Part shown: one piece after another, positions 25,347-33,574 of the stretch
How the letters are laid out: each line of letters starts with the position of its first letter
Numbering within the stretch: the stretch's first letter is position 1
NCBI GenBank assembly: GCA_049568075.1
Contig: CP144911.1
Strand: one strand, 5' to 3'
Length of the DNA stretch: 64,000 nucleotides
DNA from: Gottfriedia sp049568075
Lineage (GTDB): Bacteria > Bacillota > Bacilli > Bacillales > Bacillaceae_G
The notes under the pieces: model-generated
Seen by the model: the letters and a program-made list of their open reading frames with translations, nothing else
Database searches by the model: none
Told to the model about the DNA's origin: nothing
Program-made: the position numbers and the translations under genes

Positions 25347-25362
25347 TGTGAAATTTTTCACA
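25347..25362 (-). promoter_or_regulatory. FNR-like box upstream of the nasD/nirB fragment
   Basis: TGTGA-N6-TCACA with an AT core, 25 bp upstream of the truncated gene's start codon. Matches the Fnr consensus of Bacillus; it now drives only a fragment. Confidence 0.55.
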
Positions 25363-25504
25363 TATTACACTAAAAAAAATCAACTTCATCATTCATTATT
25401 TATTTATTCCTATTAAATACAAGCTTAGTATAACGGATAAAGTATTTTATATACTGGAAAATATTTGACAAAATTTTGAACCAAATGATCAGTTCTTTTT
25501 ACTA

Positions 25505-25541
25505 AAAAACCTCCAAAGCTAAAATTAGCCTCAGAGGTTAT
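25505..25541 (-). terminator. Terminator of the ydhG-like gene
   Basis: AACCTC...GCTAA / TTAGC...GAGGTT interrupted stem followed by TTTTTT on the minus strand, just after the stop at 25546. Confidence 0.65.
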
Positions 25542-25545
25542 GAAC

Positions 25546-25935
25546 TTATTTTTTCTTTTTTAATTTTTCTTCAGCTTTTTTAATATCTTCAAGTTCTCTA
25601 TATTTTACAATCTTTTTTATCAAATCAAATGGAAGTGGATCGTTTATCGGGAATTGTACAGAACCCTTAGCGCCTTTATAAACGGATAATTCTTCTTTAA
25701 ATGCTGCAATTCCACTTGCACCAGGGTAAAATCCAATATGATTTTTAAATGCTGCAAAATGTACTAAATTTTTATTTAGCGCGAATGTAGGCATTTGATA
25801 ACTAATTCTCTCTACCGCATTTGGTACAACCTCTTTTACAAACTTTCTTAAAGCTTGTAATTTTTCCTGAACATCAGGCTGAAATTGTGAAATATATTCA
25901 TCAATCGTTTCAAATGTTTTTTTAGTATTTTCCAT
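25546..25935 (-). CDS. ydhG: DUF1801 / YdhG-type iron chaperone (frataxin-like fold)
   Basis: 129 residues of the YdhG/YyaB family: ETIDEYISQFQPDVQEKLQALR, then PNAVERISYQMPTFA, LVHFAAFKNHIGFYPGASGI and SVQFPINDPLPFDLI. B. subtilis YdhG (Fra) is a frataxin-like protein that delivers iron for Fe-S cluster and heme synthesis; the same role is inferred. The C-terminus is a Lys-rich helix. AAGGAGG precedes the ATG. Lies 17 bp downstream of the MFS transporter gene and may be co-transcribed with it. Confidence 0.82.
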   Translation of the reverse strand: MENTKKTFETIDEYISQFQPDVQEKLQALRKFVKEVVPNAVERISYQMPTFALNKNLVHFAAFKNHIGFYPGASGIAAFKEELSVYKGAKGSVQFPINDPLPFDLIKKIVKYRELEDIKKAEEKLKKKK

Positions 25936-25952
25936 AAATCCTCCTTAACAAA

Positions 25953-27191
25953 TTATCCTGCTTTTTCTGTTTTGTCTCCAGAAAGTGAATTAATTCTTCT
26001 AAGTGAAGGGAATAAATACATCCAAAGTCCAGCAACTACTATCGTTCCAAGTCCACCTACAAATGCAGCTGGTACGGCACCAATTAATCCAGCCATTGTT
26101 CCAGATTCAAATTCGCCAAGCTGATTTGAAGTTCCAATAAATAGCGAATTTACAGCATTTACTCTGCCTCTCATATCATCCGGTGTCTGTAGCTGAACAA
26201 GCGAAGAACGGATTACTACACTGACCACATCTGAAGCTCCAATTATAAATAATGCAATTAATGAGATGACTAAGTTTGTTGAAATTGCAAATAGCATTGT
26301 TGCCAATCCAAAAATACATAACGCTGCAAATAATATCGGACCAAAAGATCTTTTAAGTGGGAAATAAGCTAAAATTAGAGACATTATTAATGCTCCAACT
26401 GCTGGTGCAGTACGCATCAAACCTAAGCCCCAAGCTTCTGTATGTAAAATATCTTGCGCATAAATTGGTAAAAGTGCTGTAGCTCCACCAAGTAAAACGG
26501 CAAACAAATCAAGTGATATCGTTCCTAAAATGATTGGATGCTTATAGACAAATTCTAACCCCATAAGCATTGTACGTAAAGTGACTGGCTCAGCTTTACG
26601 GATAAATTCACTATCTAATTTTATAAAAATTGTTAAGATTGATGAAAGTAATAAAGCAATTGCTGAGGTTGCATATACGTATGCAGGTCCTACTGAAAAT
26701 AATACACCACCAAGAGATGGCCCAAGTATTTGTGCTGTTTGACCTGCAGATGTACTCCATGAAATAGCTTGTTGTAAAATGGATTTTGGCACAACTTGAG
26801 GTAATAATGCCGAAGAAGCTGGTCCTTCAAATGATCGACAAGCACCGAGTATAAAAGCAGCAATTAATATTTCCTCTCTGCTAAGCCAATTAGCAAAATT
26901 ACCATATAAAAGAAGGCCAGCTATTAAAGCTTCTACCATTTGGCATATGAAAACAATTTTCCGACGATCAACTCTGTCAGCAACTTGACCAACTACTAAA
27001 GTAAGTAAGACCATTGGAATAAATTGTGCTAAACCTACTAGCCCTAGACTAAACGCGTCATGTGTCAAATCATACATTTGCCAACCAATTGCTACCGATA
27101 GCATCTGAAATGATGTAGAAGTAAACATTCGTGAGACCCAAAAATTCGTAAATGAAGTCCCTTTAAAAATCGATTTTTTTGATGCAGACAA
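25953..27191 (-). CDS. MFS transporter, EntS-like drug/siderophore exporter family
   Basis: About 412 residues with 12 predicted membrane helices. The MFS loop 2-3 motif reads GQVADRVDRRKIV near residue 68, and the GPSLGGVLF segment lies near residue 155; the N-terminal pattern FWVSRMFTSTSFQMLSVAIGWQMYDLT fits the DHA3/EntS branch. Two TTG codons (27197, 27191) precede the domain; GGAG is better spaced (9 nt) for 27191. Substrate unknown; the neighbouring YdhG-like gene hints at iron, but this is weak. Confidence 0.8.
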   Translation of the reverse strand: MSASKKSIFKGTSFTNFWVSRMFTSTSFQMLSVAIGWQMYDLTHDAFSLGLVGLAQFIPMVLLTLVVGQVADRVDRRKIVFICQMVEALIAGLLLYGNFANWLSREEILIAAFILGACRSFEGPASSALLPQVVPKSILQQAISWSTSAGQTAQILGPSLGGVLFSVGPAYVYATSAIALLLSSILTIFIKLDSEFIRKAEPVTLRTMLMGLEFVYKHPIILGTISLDLFAVLLGGATALLPIYAQDILHTEAWGLGLMRTAPAVGALIMSLILAYFPLKRSFGPILFAALCIFGLATMLFAISTNLVISLIALFIIGASDVVSVVIRSSLVQLQTPDDMRGRVNAVNSLFIGTSNQLGEFESGTMAGLIGAVPAAFVGGLGTIVVAGLWMYLFPSLRRINSLSGDKTEKAG

Positions 27192-27466
27192 ATTCAAACT
27201 CTCCTCTTTTTAACTCTAACAAATAGCAAATAGAATATTTATACTATTAATGAAATTTAAATGCAAATCATTATACTATTTTTACTCTGAATTTGTGGAT
27301 TAATTCAACTTACATTAAATGATTTTTAATAATTGGAGGACTGTATTATACTCCCACTCTAACCATTTATGAGTAGGATGTTTTCTTCTTTTTGCGTTTT
27401 ACTTTCTCATGAGTAAGCATATTACATCTTTTTCCTTTATTACATCCTCATGAGGATGTTGGCTAA

Positions 27467-27687
27467 ACTTGTTCAATTGAATTTAAAGAAAATCTGAAAA
27501 TAGATGATAAACTACTCTCTGTAATGAAACGAATTGCTTGGAGTGAAAGCACAAATGAAATGGCAGATTCCATGAATACTAGTGAACTTACAGTAAGCAA
27601 TATATAAAATCTGCAATAAAAAAACTAGGTGCCAATAATCGCTCTTATGCTGTTGGTGAATTAATTCGAAAAGGAATTATTTCCTAA
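27467..27687 (+). pseudogene. LuxR-type HTH domain remnant with frameshift
   Basis: Two frames together rebuild a GerE/LuxR helix-turn-helix: KLLSVMKRIAWSESTNEMAD and SMNTSELTVSNI in the first (to about 27603), KSAIKKLGANNRSYAVGELI and RKGIIS in the next (to TAA 27687), as in response-regulator C-termini. There is no receiver domain or start codon, and the frame changes near 27604. Fragment of a lost regulator gene. Preceding sequence 27350-27465 contains degenerate ATGAG-type repeats and a 16-bp palindrome. Confidence 0.65.
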
Positions 27688-27714
27688 AGACATTATTGAA
27701 ACGTTTAAACTAAA

Positions 27715-27753
27715 TAAAAACACTAATCCTTTTATGTAAAAGATTAGTGTCAG
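27715..27753 (-). terminator. Strong hairpin with T run on the minus strand
   Basis: AACACTAATC...TTTTA / TAAAA...GATTAGTGT stem of about 14 bp; TTTTTATTT follows on the minus strand. It could terminate transcription from the regulator gene at 28041, although it lies 290 bp downstream. The 27754-28040 stretch otherwise shows no gene. Confidence 0.55.
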
Positions 27754-28040
27754 AGTTTTGAATAATAAAACGGTCTATAGGGAATACAAAATTTAGTGGA
27801 ATAGGATTGAAGTTAAAATTCATTTTTTTATATTTATTAACGATTTAAATGTTAAAGTGTTTCAATAATTTTAATTTTACCTACAAACGATCGTAATTGT
27901 TTTTTAAATTTTAGAGCGAGCATATTGTAATGGAAATCAACATCACTCTACTCCTTTTACGAAAATTTGATAATTATAATTGACTAGAGTGTTTTCAACA
28001 GCGTGACACCGATCTTTTAATGTATATGATTATTGTTTTT

Positions 28041-28718
28041 TTAATCAAAAGAAATCCAATTATTTTTAATTGCAAAAATCACAGCATTTAATCGATCAGA
28101 TACCTGTAATTTTTGGATTAAATTTGAAACATGATTTTTAACAGTTTTACTTGAAATAAATAATTCAGCTCCTATTTGAATATTGGAATATCCTTGAGCT
28201 AAAAGTTGTAAAATTTCAATTTCTCTTTTCGTTAAAAGATTATTCATAGCTTCATAATCTAGTTCATTCTTTTTCTTTCCATTCTCAAGCAGTCGTGTAT
28301 TTTCTTGAATGATTAAATTTGTTAATCGAGAATCTAAAAAGAATTGACTACTTTGAACTTGTCTTACAATATGAAGTAAATATTGTTCATCAATGTCAGT
28401 TAAGCAAATTCCATTTACCCCAATTTTCATCAAACTCTCAATTTCATTATAATCTATATTGTTTTTAATGATTACAATATTAATGTTCTGATCAATTAAC
28501 CTTAAAAGCTGAGATTTTGCTTCCATCTCTTCATTTTTCACATGACAAATAAAAAATGATTCATTTAAATTGCTTGAATTTATTTCATGGAAATCTATTT
28601 TTCTAGCATCTAGATTATGATGTAATAAAATAGTACATATTCCAGATACGAAGAGAGTATTTTCTACAAAAATAAATGTTTTATTTTCGTGGTGTTTAAA
28701 CTCATGGTTAGTAAACAT
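28041..28718 (-). CDS. LuxR/NarL-type regulator with degenerate receiver domain
   Basis: 225 residues. The C-terminal GerE/LuxR helix-turn-helix is clear (LLTKREIEILQLLAQGYSNI, ISSKTVKNHVSNLIQKL, residues about 158-220). The N-terminal 125 residues have the size and strand-helix rhythm of a receiver domain, but the acidic pocket is absent (FIFVENTLF instead of DDH) and FFICHVKNEE stands where the phospho-accepting Asp is expected. It is therefore probably phosphorylation-independent, responding by ligand or by level. ATG 28718 was preferred over the upstream TTG (28730). No sensor kinase nearby. Confidence 0.78.
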   Translation of the reverse strand: MFTNHEFKHHENKTFIFVENTLFVSGICTILLHHNLDARKIDFHEINSSNLNESFFICHVKNEEMEAKSQLLRLIDQNINIVIIKNNIDYNEIESLMKIGVNGICLTDIDEQYLLHIVRQVQSSQFFLDSRLTNLIIQENTRLLENGKKKNELDYEAMNNLLTKREIEILQLLAQGYSNIQIGAELFISSKTVKNHVSNLIQKLQVSDRLNAVIFAIKNNWISFD

Positions 28719-29040
28719 TTTTATTCCCAACTTTCAACAGTAACTAGATTCAATCACTGATATTTCATTTCATGCCGCTTCAGATTCATCCTCTTTTATT
28801 TTTTGACCCACTAGATATCATGGTACTAATCATTATTCATTTTTTAAGTGGATCGGCTAAAAAGTACTACAATGGATGGTTTAAGTTTTTACAGATTTTT
28901 TATAATCAATAGGTGGAAACAATCCCCGAATTCAAAACGTCATAAGATTAATCCTAATTAATCCTATAAAATTATAAGGAATTAAATAGTATTTTACATC
29001 GTTTCCAGAAGAAATTATATTTCATATATGTTAAGCTATT

Positions 29041-29057
29041 GTTAAGTAATACTTAAC
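29041..29057 (+). promoter_or_regulatory. Candidate LysR operator
   Basis: GTTAAGT-AAT-ACTTAAC, a 7-bp perfect inverted repeat with a 3-bp centre, 68 bp upstream of the lysR-type gene. Similar half sites (TTAAG, CTTAA) occur on either side. The 28719-29124 gap shows no other feature. Confidence 0.45.
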
Positions 29058-29124
29058 ATTGTAAAGCACTTAAATATATTAAACTATTGATATGCTAAGT
29101 TAGTTTTTATATTAGGAGGTTAAT

Positions 29125-30021
29125 ATGAACTTTGAACAACTAGAATATGTTGTAAGTATCGCAAATGAAAAGTCGATTTCAAGGGCAGCAAAAAAATTGC
29201 ATATTTCTCCTTCTGGCGTTAGTCAAGCCATTAGTCAACTTGAAAGAGAATTAGAAATAAATATATTTAATCGTTCTAGAGGCGGAATTACCTTAACATT
29301 TGAGGGTGAGTTAGTATTATCTAGGTCAATTGAGATTTTAAATAATTTAAAAGAATTGAAAGAACAGCTTTCGGATTTTAAGGAAACTAGAATAAAACAT
29401 ATGAAAATTGCATGTGCACCTACTTTTACTTATACAATTCACGAAGTGTTAAAAAAATACTCTGAAAATAACAATGGCGCTACGATTGAATTAATTGAGC
29501 AAGGTACACCTCAGATTCTTAACAATTTAGCAAAAGAAGACTATGACTTAGCGTTAGTAGTATCTTCAAAAGCCGAATTAGAAAAGGAAAATAATATTAA
29601 TTTCGAATTTTTAAGTAAAGGAAATGTGTGCATTATAGTAGGCAAAAATTCTCCTTTATATGAATTAGATTATGTTACAGCTGAAGATTTACTTTTTCAA
29701 AAAGTTGTCATGTATACATTTTCTAATAAAAATTTTCTACAATTAGCTAAGAAATTTAAAAATGAGGTCGTTCTTAAATCAAATCGTACGATGACACTTA
29801 TTGAAATTATTAAGGAAGGACGTGTATTTACTTTTGTCCATAATACAACTATAAGATATTTACCTGAAATATTAAGTGGCGAATTAAAAATAATCCCAAT
29901 TAAAGAAACAGATTATATTTATCAAGACTTTTGGGTAATATCTCCAATTTCCAAAGAACATACAAGTGACAAAAATGATTTTATAAAGTGTGTAAAAGAT
30001 CATTTAAATGGTATTTCTTAA
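29125..30021 (+). CDS. LysR family transcriptional regulator
   Basis: 298 residues. N-terminal winged HTH (residues 1-60): MNFEQLEYVVSIANEKSISR followed by AAKKLHISPSGVSQAISQLERELEINIF, the LysR signature; the substrate-binding domain covers about 90-295. AGGAGG precedes the ATG. It is not adjacent to a divergent target gene (the nearest minus-strand gene starts 407 bp upstream), so its regulon is unclear. A strong terminator separates it from the convergent gene. Confidence 0.88.
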   Translation: MNFEQLEYVVSIANEKSISRAAKKLHISPSGVSQAISQLERELEINIFNRSRGGITLTFEGELVLSRSIEILNNLKELKEQLSDFKETRIKHMKIACAPTFTYTIHEVLKKYSENNNGATIELIEQGTPQILNNLAKEDYDLALVVSSKAELEKENNINFEFLSKGNVCIIVGKNSPLYELDYVTAEDLLFQKVVMYTFSNKNFLQLAKKFKNEVVLKSNRTMTLIEIIKEGRVFTFVHNTTIRYLPEILSGELKIIPIKETDYIYQDFWVISPISKEHTSDKNDFIKCVKDHLNGIS

Positions 30022-30023
30022 TA

Positions 30024-30074
30024 AAAAACGCTAAATAATACAAAACGAATTTGTATAATTAGCGTTTTTTTTAT
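30024..30074. terminator. Bidirectional terminator
   Basis: AAACGCTAA / TTAGCGTTT outer stem with an inner TACAAA...TTTGTA stem, followed by T8 on the plus strand; lies between the convergent genes ending at 30021 and 30081. Confidence 0.8.
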
Positions 30075-30080
30075 TTTTAT

Positions 30081-30509
30081 TTAAGCATTAGGAAATATCT
30101 TTTTTAACGATTCCTTCATATCAGGATTCGATTTAATTGTTGGACGTATAAACCTGGCCATTTCTTCAGCTTCTTCAATTGTTTCAGCTTTGTTTAGTGC
30201 AATTAATGCTCCTATTGCCACTGTACCTGCACGGGTATTACCACCACCACAATGGAAATACACTTTTTGATCATTTTGATAAGCTTCTACTACATGATCA
30301 ATCGCTCTTTTAAGGGTTTCTGCTTGTTCTTCTTTATCATCAACAATCGGACTATGTACACGGTTAATTTGAGGGTCAACCTCATAATTTTTTACTCTAA
30401 GATCAAAAACAATATCTGCATTTTCGTTTTCCATCATCTCTTTAACGTCATCTGCCCCACCGAAAAAGACACGATCTTTTATTAATTCTTGATAATTCTT
30501 GTTGCTCAT
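30081..30509 (-). CDS. Dual-specificity phosphatase-like protein (Cys-X5-Arg)
   Basis: 142 residues. The PTP signature CX5R is HCGGGNTRAG near residues 95-104; upstream VFDLRVKNYEVDP and SPIVDDKEEQ fit the general-acid Asp loop of small protein phosphatases. GGAGG precedes ATG 30509. It lies 37 bp downstream of a metallo-beta-lactamase-fold gene and is probably co-transcribed with it. Substrate (phosphoprotein or other phosphate ester) unknown. Confidence 0.75.
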   Translation of the reverse strand: MSNKNYQELIKDRVFFGGADDVKEMMENENADIVFDLRVKNYEVDPQINRVHSPIVDDKEEQAETLKRAIDHVVEAYQNDQKVYFHCGGGNTRAGTVAIGALIALNKAETIEEAEEMARFIRPTIKSNPDMKESLKKIFPNA

Positions 30510-30545
30510 TTTTTTGCCTCCAAAAACGATTTTTTAATATTATTT

Positions 30546-31292
30546 TTATCGAATGATTTCACTTAATCTTTCTTTTATATTCCCCTCAAATAATCCACCA
30601 TGATAACAGATCACTTTTTCAATATCAAATGACAATAAAGCCTCAAGAGATTTTATCGATTGTTCAATATCATATGTAAATTGTGGGTTTGAAGGGTTTA
30701 ATTGCCCGTTTTCAATCATTAGTGCATCTCCTGCAACTAATGTTTTCGACTCCTTATGATAAAAGCTTATATGTCCTGGTGTATGTCCAGCAGTGTCAAT
30801 TACAGTAATACCACCACAAATTTCCAAATCATTTCCGAGGGTAACAATATGGTTAACTGTACCTTTTGGCGGGTTTTCTAATCTGTTTTTAAATGCTTTT
30901 CGAAATTCATCTGTTGTATCCGTTGGTAAGGATGCTACAGCTTTTGCAATTTTTTCAGGTGTAATTTTAATCAGTAACTTTTCACCTTGAATATATGGTT
31001 TTTCTATTTCACTCGCATAGACTTCAATTTTGTTAGTAGATTCTTCTACGATCACAGAAAGACTTCCAATATGATCAATATCTTGATGAGTAATCAGTAT
31101 TTTATTTAGTTTTTCAAATGGTACTCCAACAGCTTCAAAGCAATTTTGAAACTCGTTAAATTGTCCTGGGTATCCTGTATCAATTAATAACACATCTTCT
31201 TCATCCCAAATTAGTGTTGGATGAATTGTATTTTTCATACCATTTGAATTCATCGTAATGCTTAACATTTGGATCTTACTTTTACCAAGCAT
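30546..31292 (-). CDS. Metallo-beta-lactamase fold hydrolase
   Basis: 248 residues. Metal-binding motif ILITHQDIDHIG (H-x-D-x-D-H variant) near residue 67, the third His in DTAGHTPGHISF near 170, Asp in AGDALM near 189 and a terminal CYHGG His near 233. AGGAG lies seven bases before the ATG. First gene of a probable two-gene unit with the dual-specificity-like phosphatase. Hydrolase of unknown substrate; family members include lactonases and glyoxalase II-like enzymes. Confidence 0.85.
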   Translation of the reverse strand: MLGKSKIQMLSITMNSNGMKNTIHPTLIWDEEDVLLIDTGYPGQFNEFQNCFEAVGVPFEKLNKILITHQDIDHIGSLSVIVEESTNKIEVYASEIEKPYIQGEKLLIKITPEKIAKAVASLPTDTTDEFRKAFKNRLENPPKGTVNHIVTLGNDLEICGGITVIDTAGHTPGHISFYHKESKTLVAGDALMIENGQLNPSNPQFTYDIEQSIKSLEALLSFDIEKVICYHGGLFEGNIKERLSEIIR

Positions 31293-31452
31293 AAAATCAC
31301 TCCTGAACTATATTGTATAATCATTTCCAAGTACTATCGTACCGATCACAGCTCACCCAGTCAACACTAAAATATATTATTATAACACAAATATTTTTAT
31401 TTGTCAATAGTTCAGTTGTTTTATTATAATGTAATTTTTAACATTTTCTAAA

Positions 31453-31490
31453 CAAAAAACTAGATATACTAATCTTAAAGTATATCTAGT
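31453..31490 (-). terminator. Terminator of the methylmalonyl-CoA operon
   Basis: A 12-bp perfect stem ACTAGATATACT / AGTATATCTAGT with an 8-nt loop, followed by TTTTTTG on the minus strand, 88 bp after the carboxyltransferase stop. Confidence 0.8.
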
Positions 31491-31577
31491 CATTTAGTTG
31501 TATTAAGGACTTATTACCTCAATATTCAAAGTATAGGTAATTTAGTGAAGTTGATTTCCACTACAATCCCCTAACTT

Positions 31578-33128
31578 TTATAGAGGGATATTTCCATGTT
31601 TCTTCTTAGGTCGTGTTTCACTTTTTGTACTTAACATTTCTAACGATTGTTTTAAGACTTTACGAGTTTCTCTTGGATCAATCACATCATCGACCATGCC
31701 GTGAGAAGCAGCAACATATGGGTTTGCAAACATTTCTCTATATTCTGAAATTTTTTCAGCGCGAGTTGCAATAGGATCGATACTTTGGTTAATTTCTTTT
31801 GCAAAGATAATATTTGCTGCTCCTTCTGGTCCCATTACGGCGATTTCTGCATTTGGCCAAGCGTATACTACATCTGCACCGATTGCTTTAGAATTCATTG
31901 CTACATAAGCCCCGCCATATGCTTTTCTTAAAATTACTGTAATTTTTGGAACTGTAGCTTCTGAATAGGCATATAAAATTTTAGCTCCGTGACGAATAAT
32001 TCCACCATGCTCCTGGTTTACACCTGGGAAGAATCCTGTTACATCTTCAAATGTAATTAAAGGAATATTAAACGAATCACAGAAACGGATAAATCTTGAA
32101 AGTTTATCAGATGAATTAATGTCAAGACCGCCTGCCATTACTTTTGGCTGATTTGCTATGATTCCAACACTATGTCCATCAATTCGACCAAATCCAATAA
32201 CAATATTCTTCGCAAAATTTGGTTGTACTTCCATGAAGTCTCCATTATCAAGAATTTGCTCAATTACTTTTCTTACATCGTAAACTTTCGTAGATTCGAT
32301 TGGAACTAAGTCAATTAGATCTTCTCTCCAATCATCTTTTTCGAAGAATGGAACTCCTTCTGGTTTTTCATTATTATTTTGAGGTAAAAAGCTGATTAAT
32401 CTGCGTACCTGTTCTAATATTTCTGGTTCTGATTCTTCAGTGAAATGAGCTACTCCGCTAATCGAAGAATGAACTTTTGCCCCACCAAGATTTTCTGTTG
32501 TAATTTTTTCTCCAGTAATTGTTTCAATTACTTTTGGACCTGTAATAAACATTTGGCTTGTCTTTTCAACCATAAAAACAAAATCAGTAATTGCTGGTGA
32601 ATAGACTGCTCCACCTGCACATGGTCCCATTATGACAGATATTTGCGGTATAACGCCAGAATAGATTGAATTCCGATAAAATACATGACCGTAACCGTCT
32701 AATGAAACTACTCCTTCTTGTATTCTAGCACCACCAGAATCGTTTAAACCTATAAACGGAGCACCTACTTTTGCAGCTAAATCCATAGCTTTTGCAATTT
32801 TTATAGCGTGCATTTCACCTAATGCTCCACCAAATACTGTAAAATCTTGTGCAAAAACATAGATTAAACGTCCATGGACTTTACCATAACCTGTGACAAC
32901 ACCTTCACCTGGGCTATCCATTTTATCCATTCCAAAATTCGTAGCGCGATGTTTAATAAATGGATTTAATTCGACAAAAGTATCTTCATCTAATAAAAGA
33001 TTAATTCGTTCTCTAGCAGTTAATTTTCCTCTATTATGCTGTGAATCTATTCGTTCGTCTCCACCGCCTAGTTCAATGACTCTCTTTCGATCCATTAATT
33101 CATTTATTTTCTCATACGCTGTCGTCAT
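31578..33128 (-). CDS. Propionyl-CoA carboxylase / methylmalonyl-CoA carboxyltransferase beta subunit
   Basis: Biotin-dependent carboxyltransferase subunit interconverting propionyl-CoA and methylmalonyl-CoA. 516 residues with the two crotonase-like halves: GARIQEGVVSLDGYGHVFYR and MGPCAGGAVYSPAITDFVFM in the first, DVTGFFPGVNQEHGGIIRHG and KAYGGAYVAMNSKAIGADVV in the second. Last gene of the mut operon, 8 bp after the epimerase. ATG 33128 chosen; an upstream TTG (33140) is too close to AAAGGA. The biotinylated and biotin carboxylase partners are not in this window. Equivalent to B. subtilis YqjD-type proteins. Confidence 0.88.
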   Translation of the reverse strand: MTTAYEKINELMDRKRVIELGGGDERIDSQHNRGKLTARERINLLLDEDTFVELNPFIKHRATNFGMDKMDSPGEGVVTGYGKVHGRLIYVFAQDFTVFGGALGEMHAIKIAKAMDLAAKVGAPFIGLNDSGGARIQEGVVSLDGYGHVFYRNSIYSGVIPQISVIMGPCAGGAVYSPAITDFVFMVEKTSQMFITGPKVIETITGEKITTENLGGAKVHSSISGVAHFTEESEPEILEQVRRLISFLPQNNNEKPEGVPFFEKDDWREDLIDLVPIESTKVYDVRKVIEQILDNGDFMEVQPNFAKNIVIGFGRIDGHSVGIIANQPKVMAGGLDINSSDKLSRFIRFCDSFNIPLITFEDVTGFFPGVNQEHGGIIRHGAKILYAYSEATVPKITVILRKAYGGAYVAMNSKAIGADVVYAWPNAEIAVMGPEGAANIIFAKEINQSIDPIATRAEKISEYREMFANPYVAASHGMVDDVIDPRETRKVLKQSLEMLSTKSETRPKKKHGNIPL

Positions 33129-33136
33129 AACTTTAT

Positions 33137-33574
33137 TCAACTTCCTTTCTTAGTAACACTAGTTGATGGTTGGCATAGCTCAAACAATACTTTATTCGTT
33201 GAATTTGGATGAAGGAAAGCAACTAGGCTATCGTGTGCACCCTTTTTTGGAACTTCATTTATTAGTTTAATTCCGTGTTCTTTCATCATTTTAAGTTGTT
33301 TCTCACAGTTTTCTGTTTCTAATGCAATATGGTGAATTCCTTCGCCTTTTTTCTCAATAAACTTTGCGATTGGGCTTTCTGGACTAGTTGCTTCTAAAAG
33401 CTCAATTTTCACTTCTCCGATTTCGATAAATGCTACTCGTACTTTTTCACTTTCAACTGTTTCAATTCCTTTAAGTTTTAAGCCAAGTACATTCGTATAC
33501 AATTGAATAGAAGTTTCTAAATCTCTTACTGCTATTCCAATATGATTAATTTTTTTAGGACTAGTCTCATTCAT
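33137..33574 (-). CDS. mce: Methylmalonyl-CoA epimerase
   Basis: 145-residue VOC protein that interconverts (S)- and (R)-methylmalonyl-CoA so that the mutase can use it. Metal-ligand His in KINHIGIAVRDLETSIQLY near residue 11, GEGIHHIALET near 82 and the C-terminal Glu in NKVLFELCQP near 132. AAGGAG precedes the ATG, which overlaps the meaB stop by one base. Fourth gene of the operon. Confidence 0.9.
   Translation of the reverse strand: MNETSPKKINHIGIAVRDLETSIQLYTNVLGLKLKGIETVESEKVRVAFIEIGEVKIELLEATSPESPIAKFIEKKGEGIHHIALETENCEKQLKMMKEHGIKLINEVPKKGAHDSLVAFLHPNSTNKVLFELCQPSTSVTKKGS

Noticed and set aside
25164..25361. 65-residue intact small protein
   Set aside because: Its first part is the nasD/nirB N-terminus and the last part is antisense to the oxidase fragment, so it is a by-product of the rearrangement.
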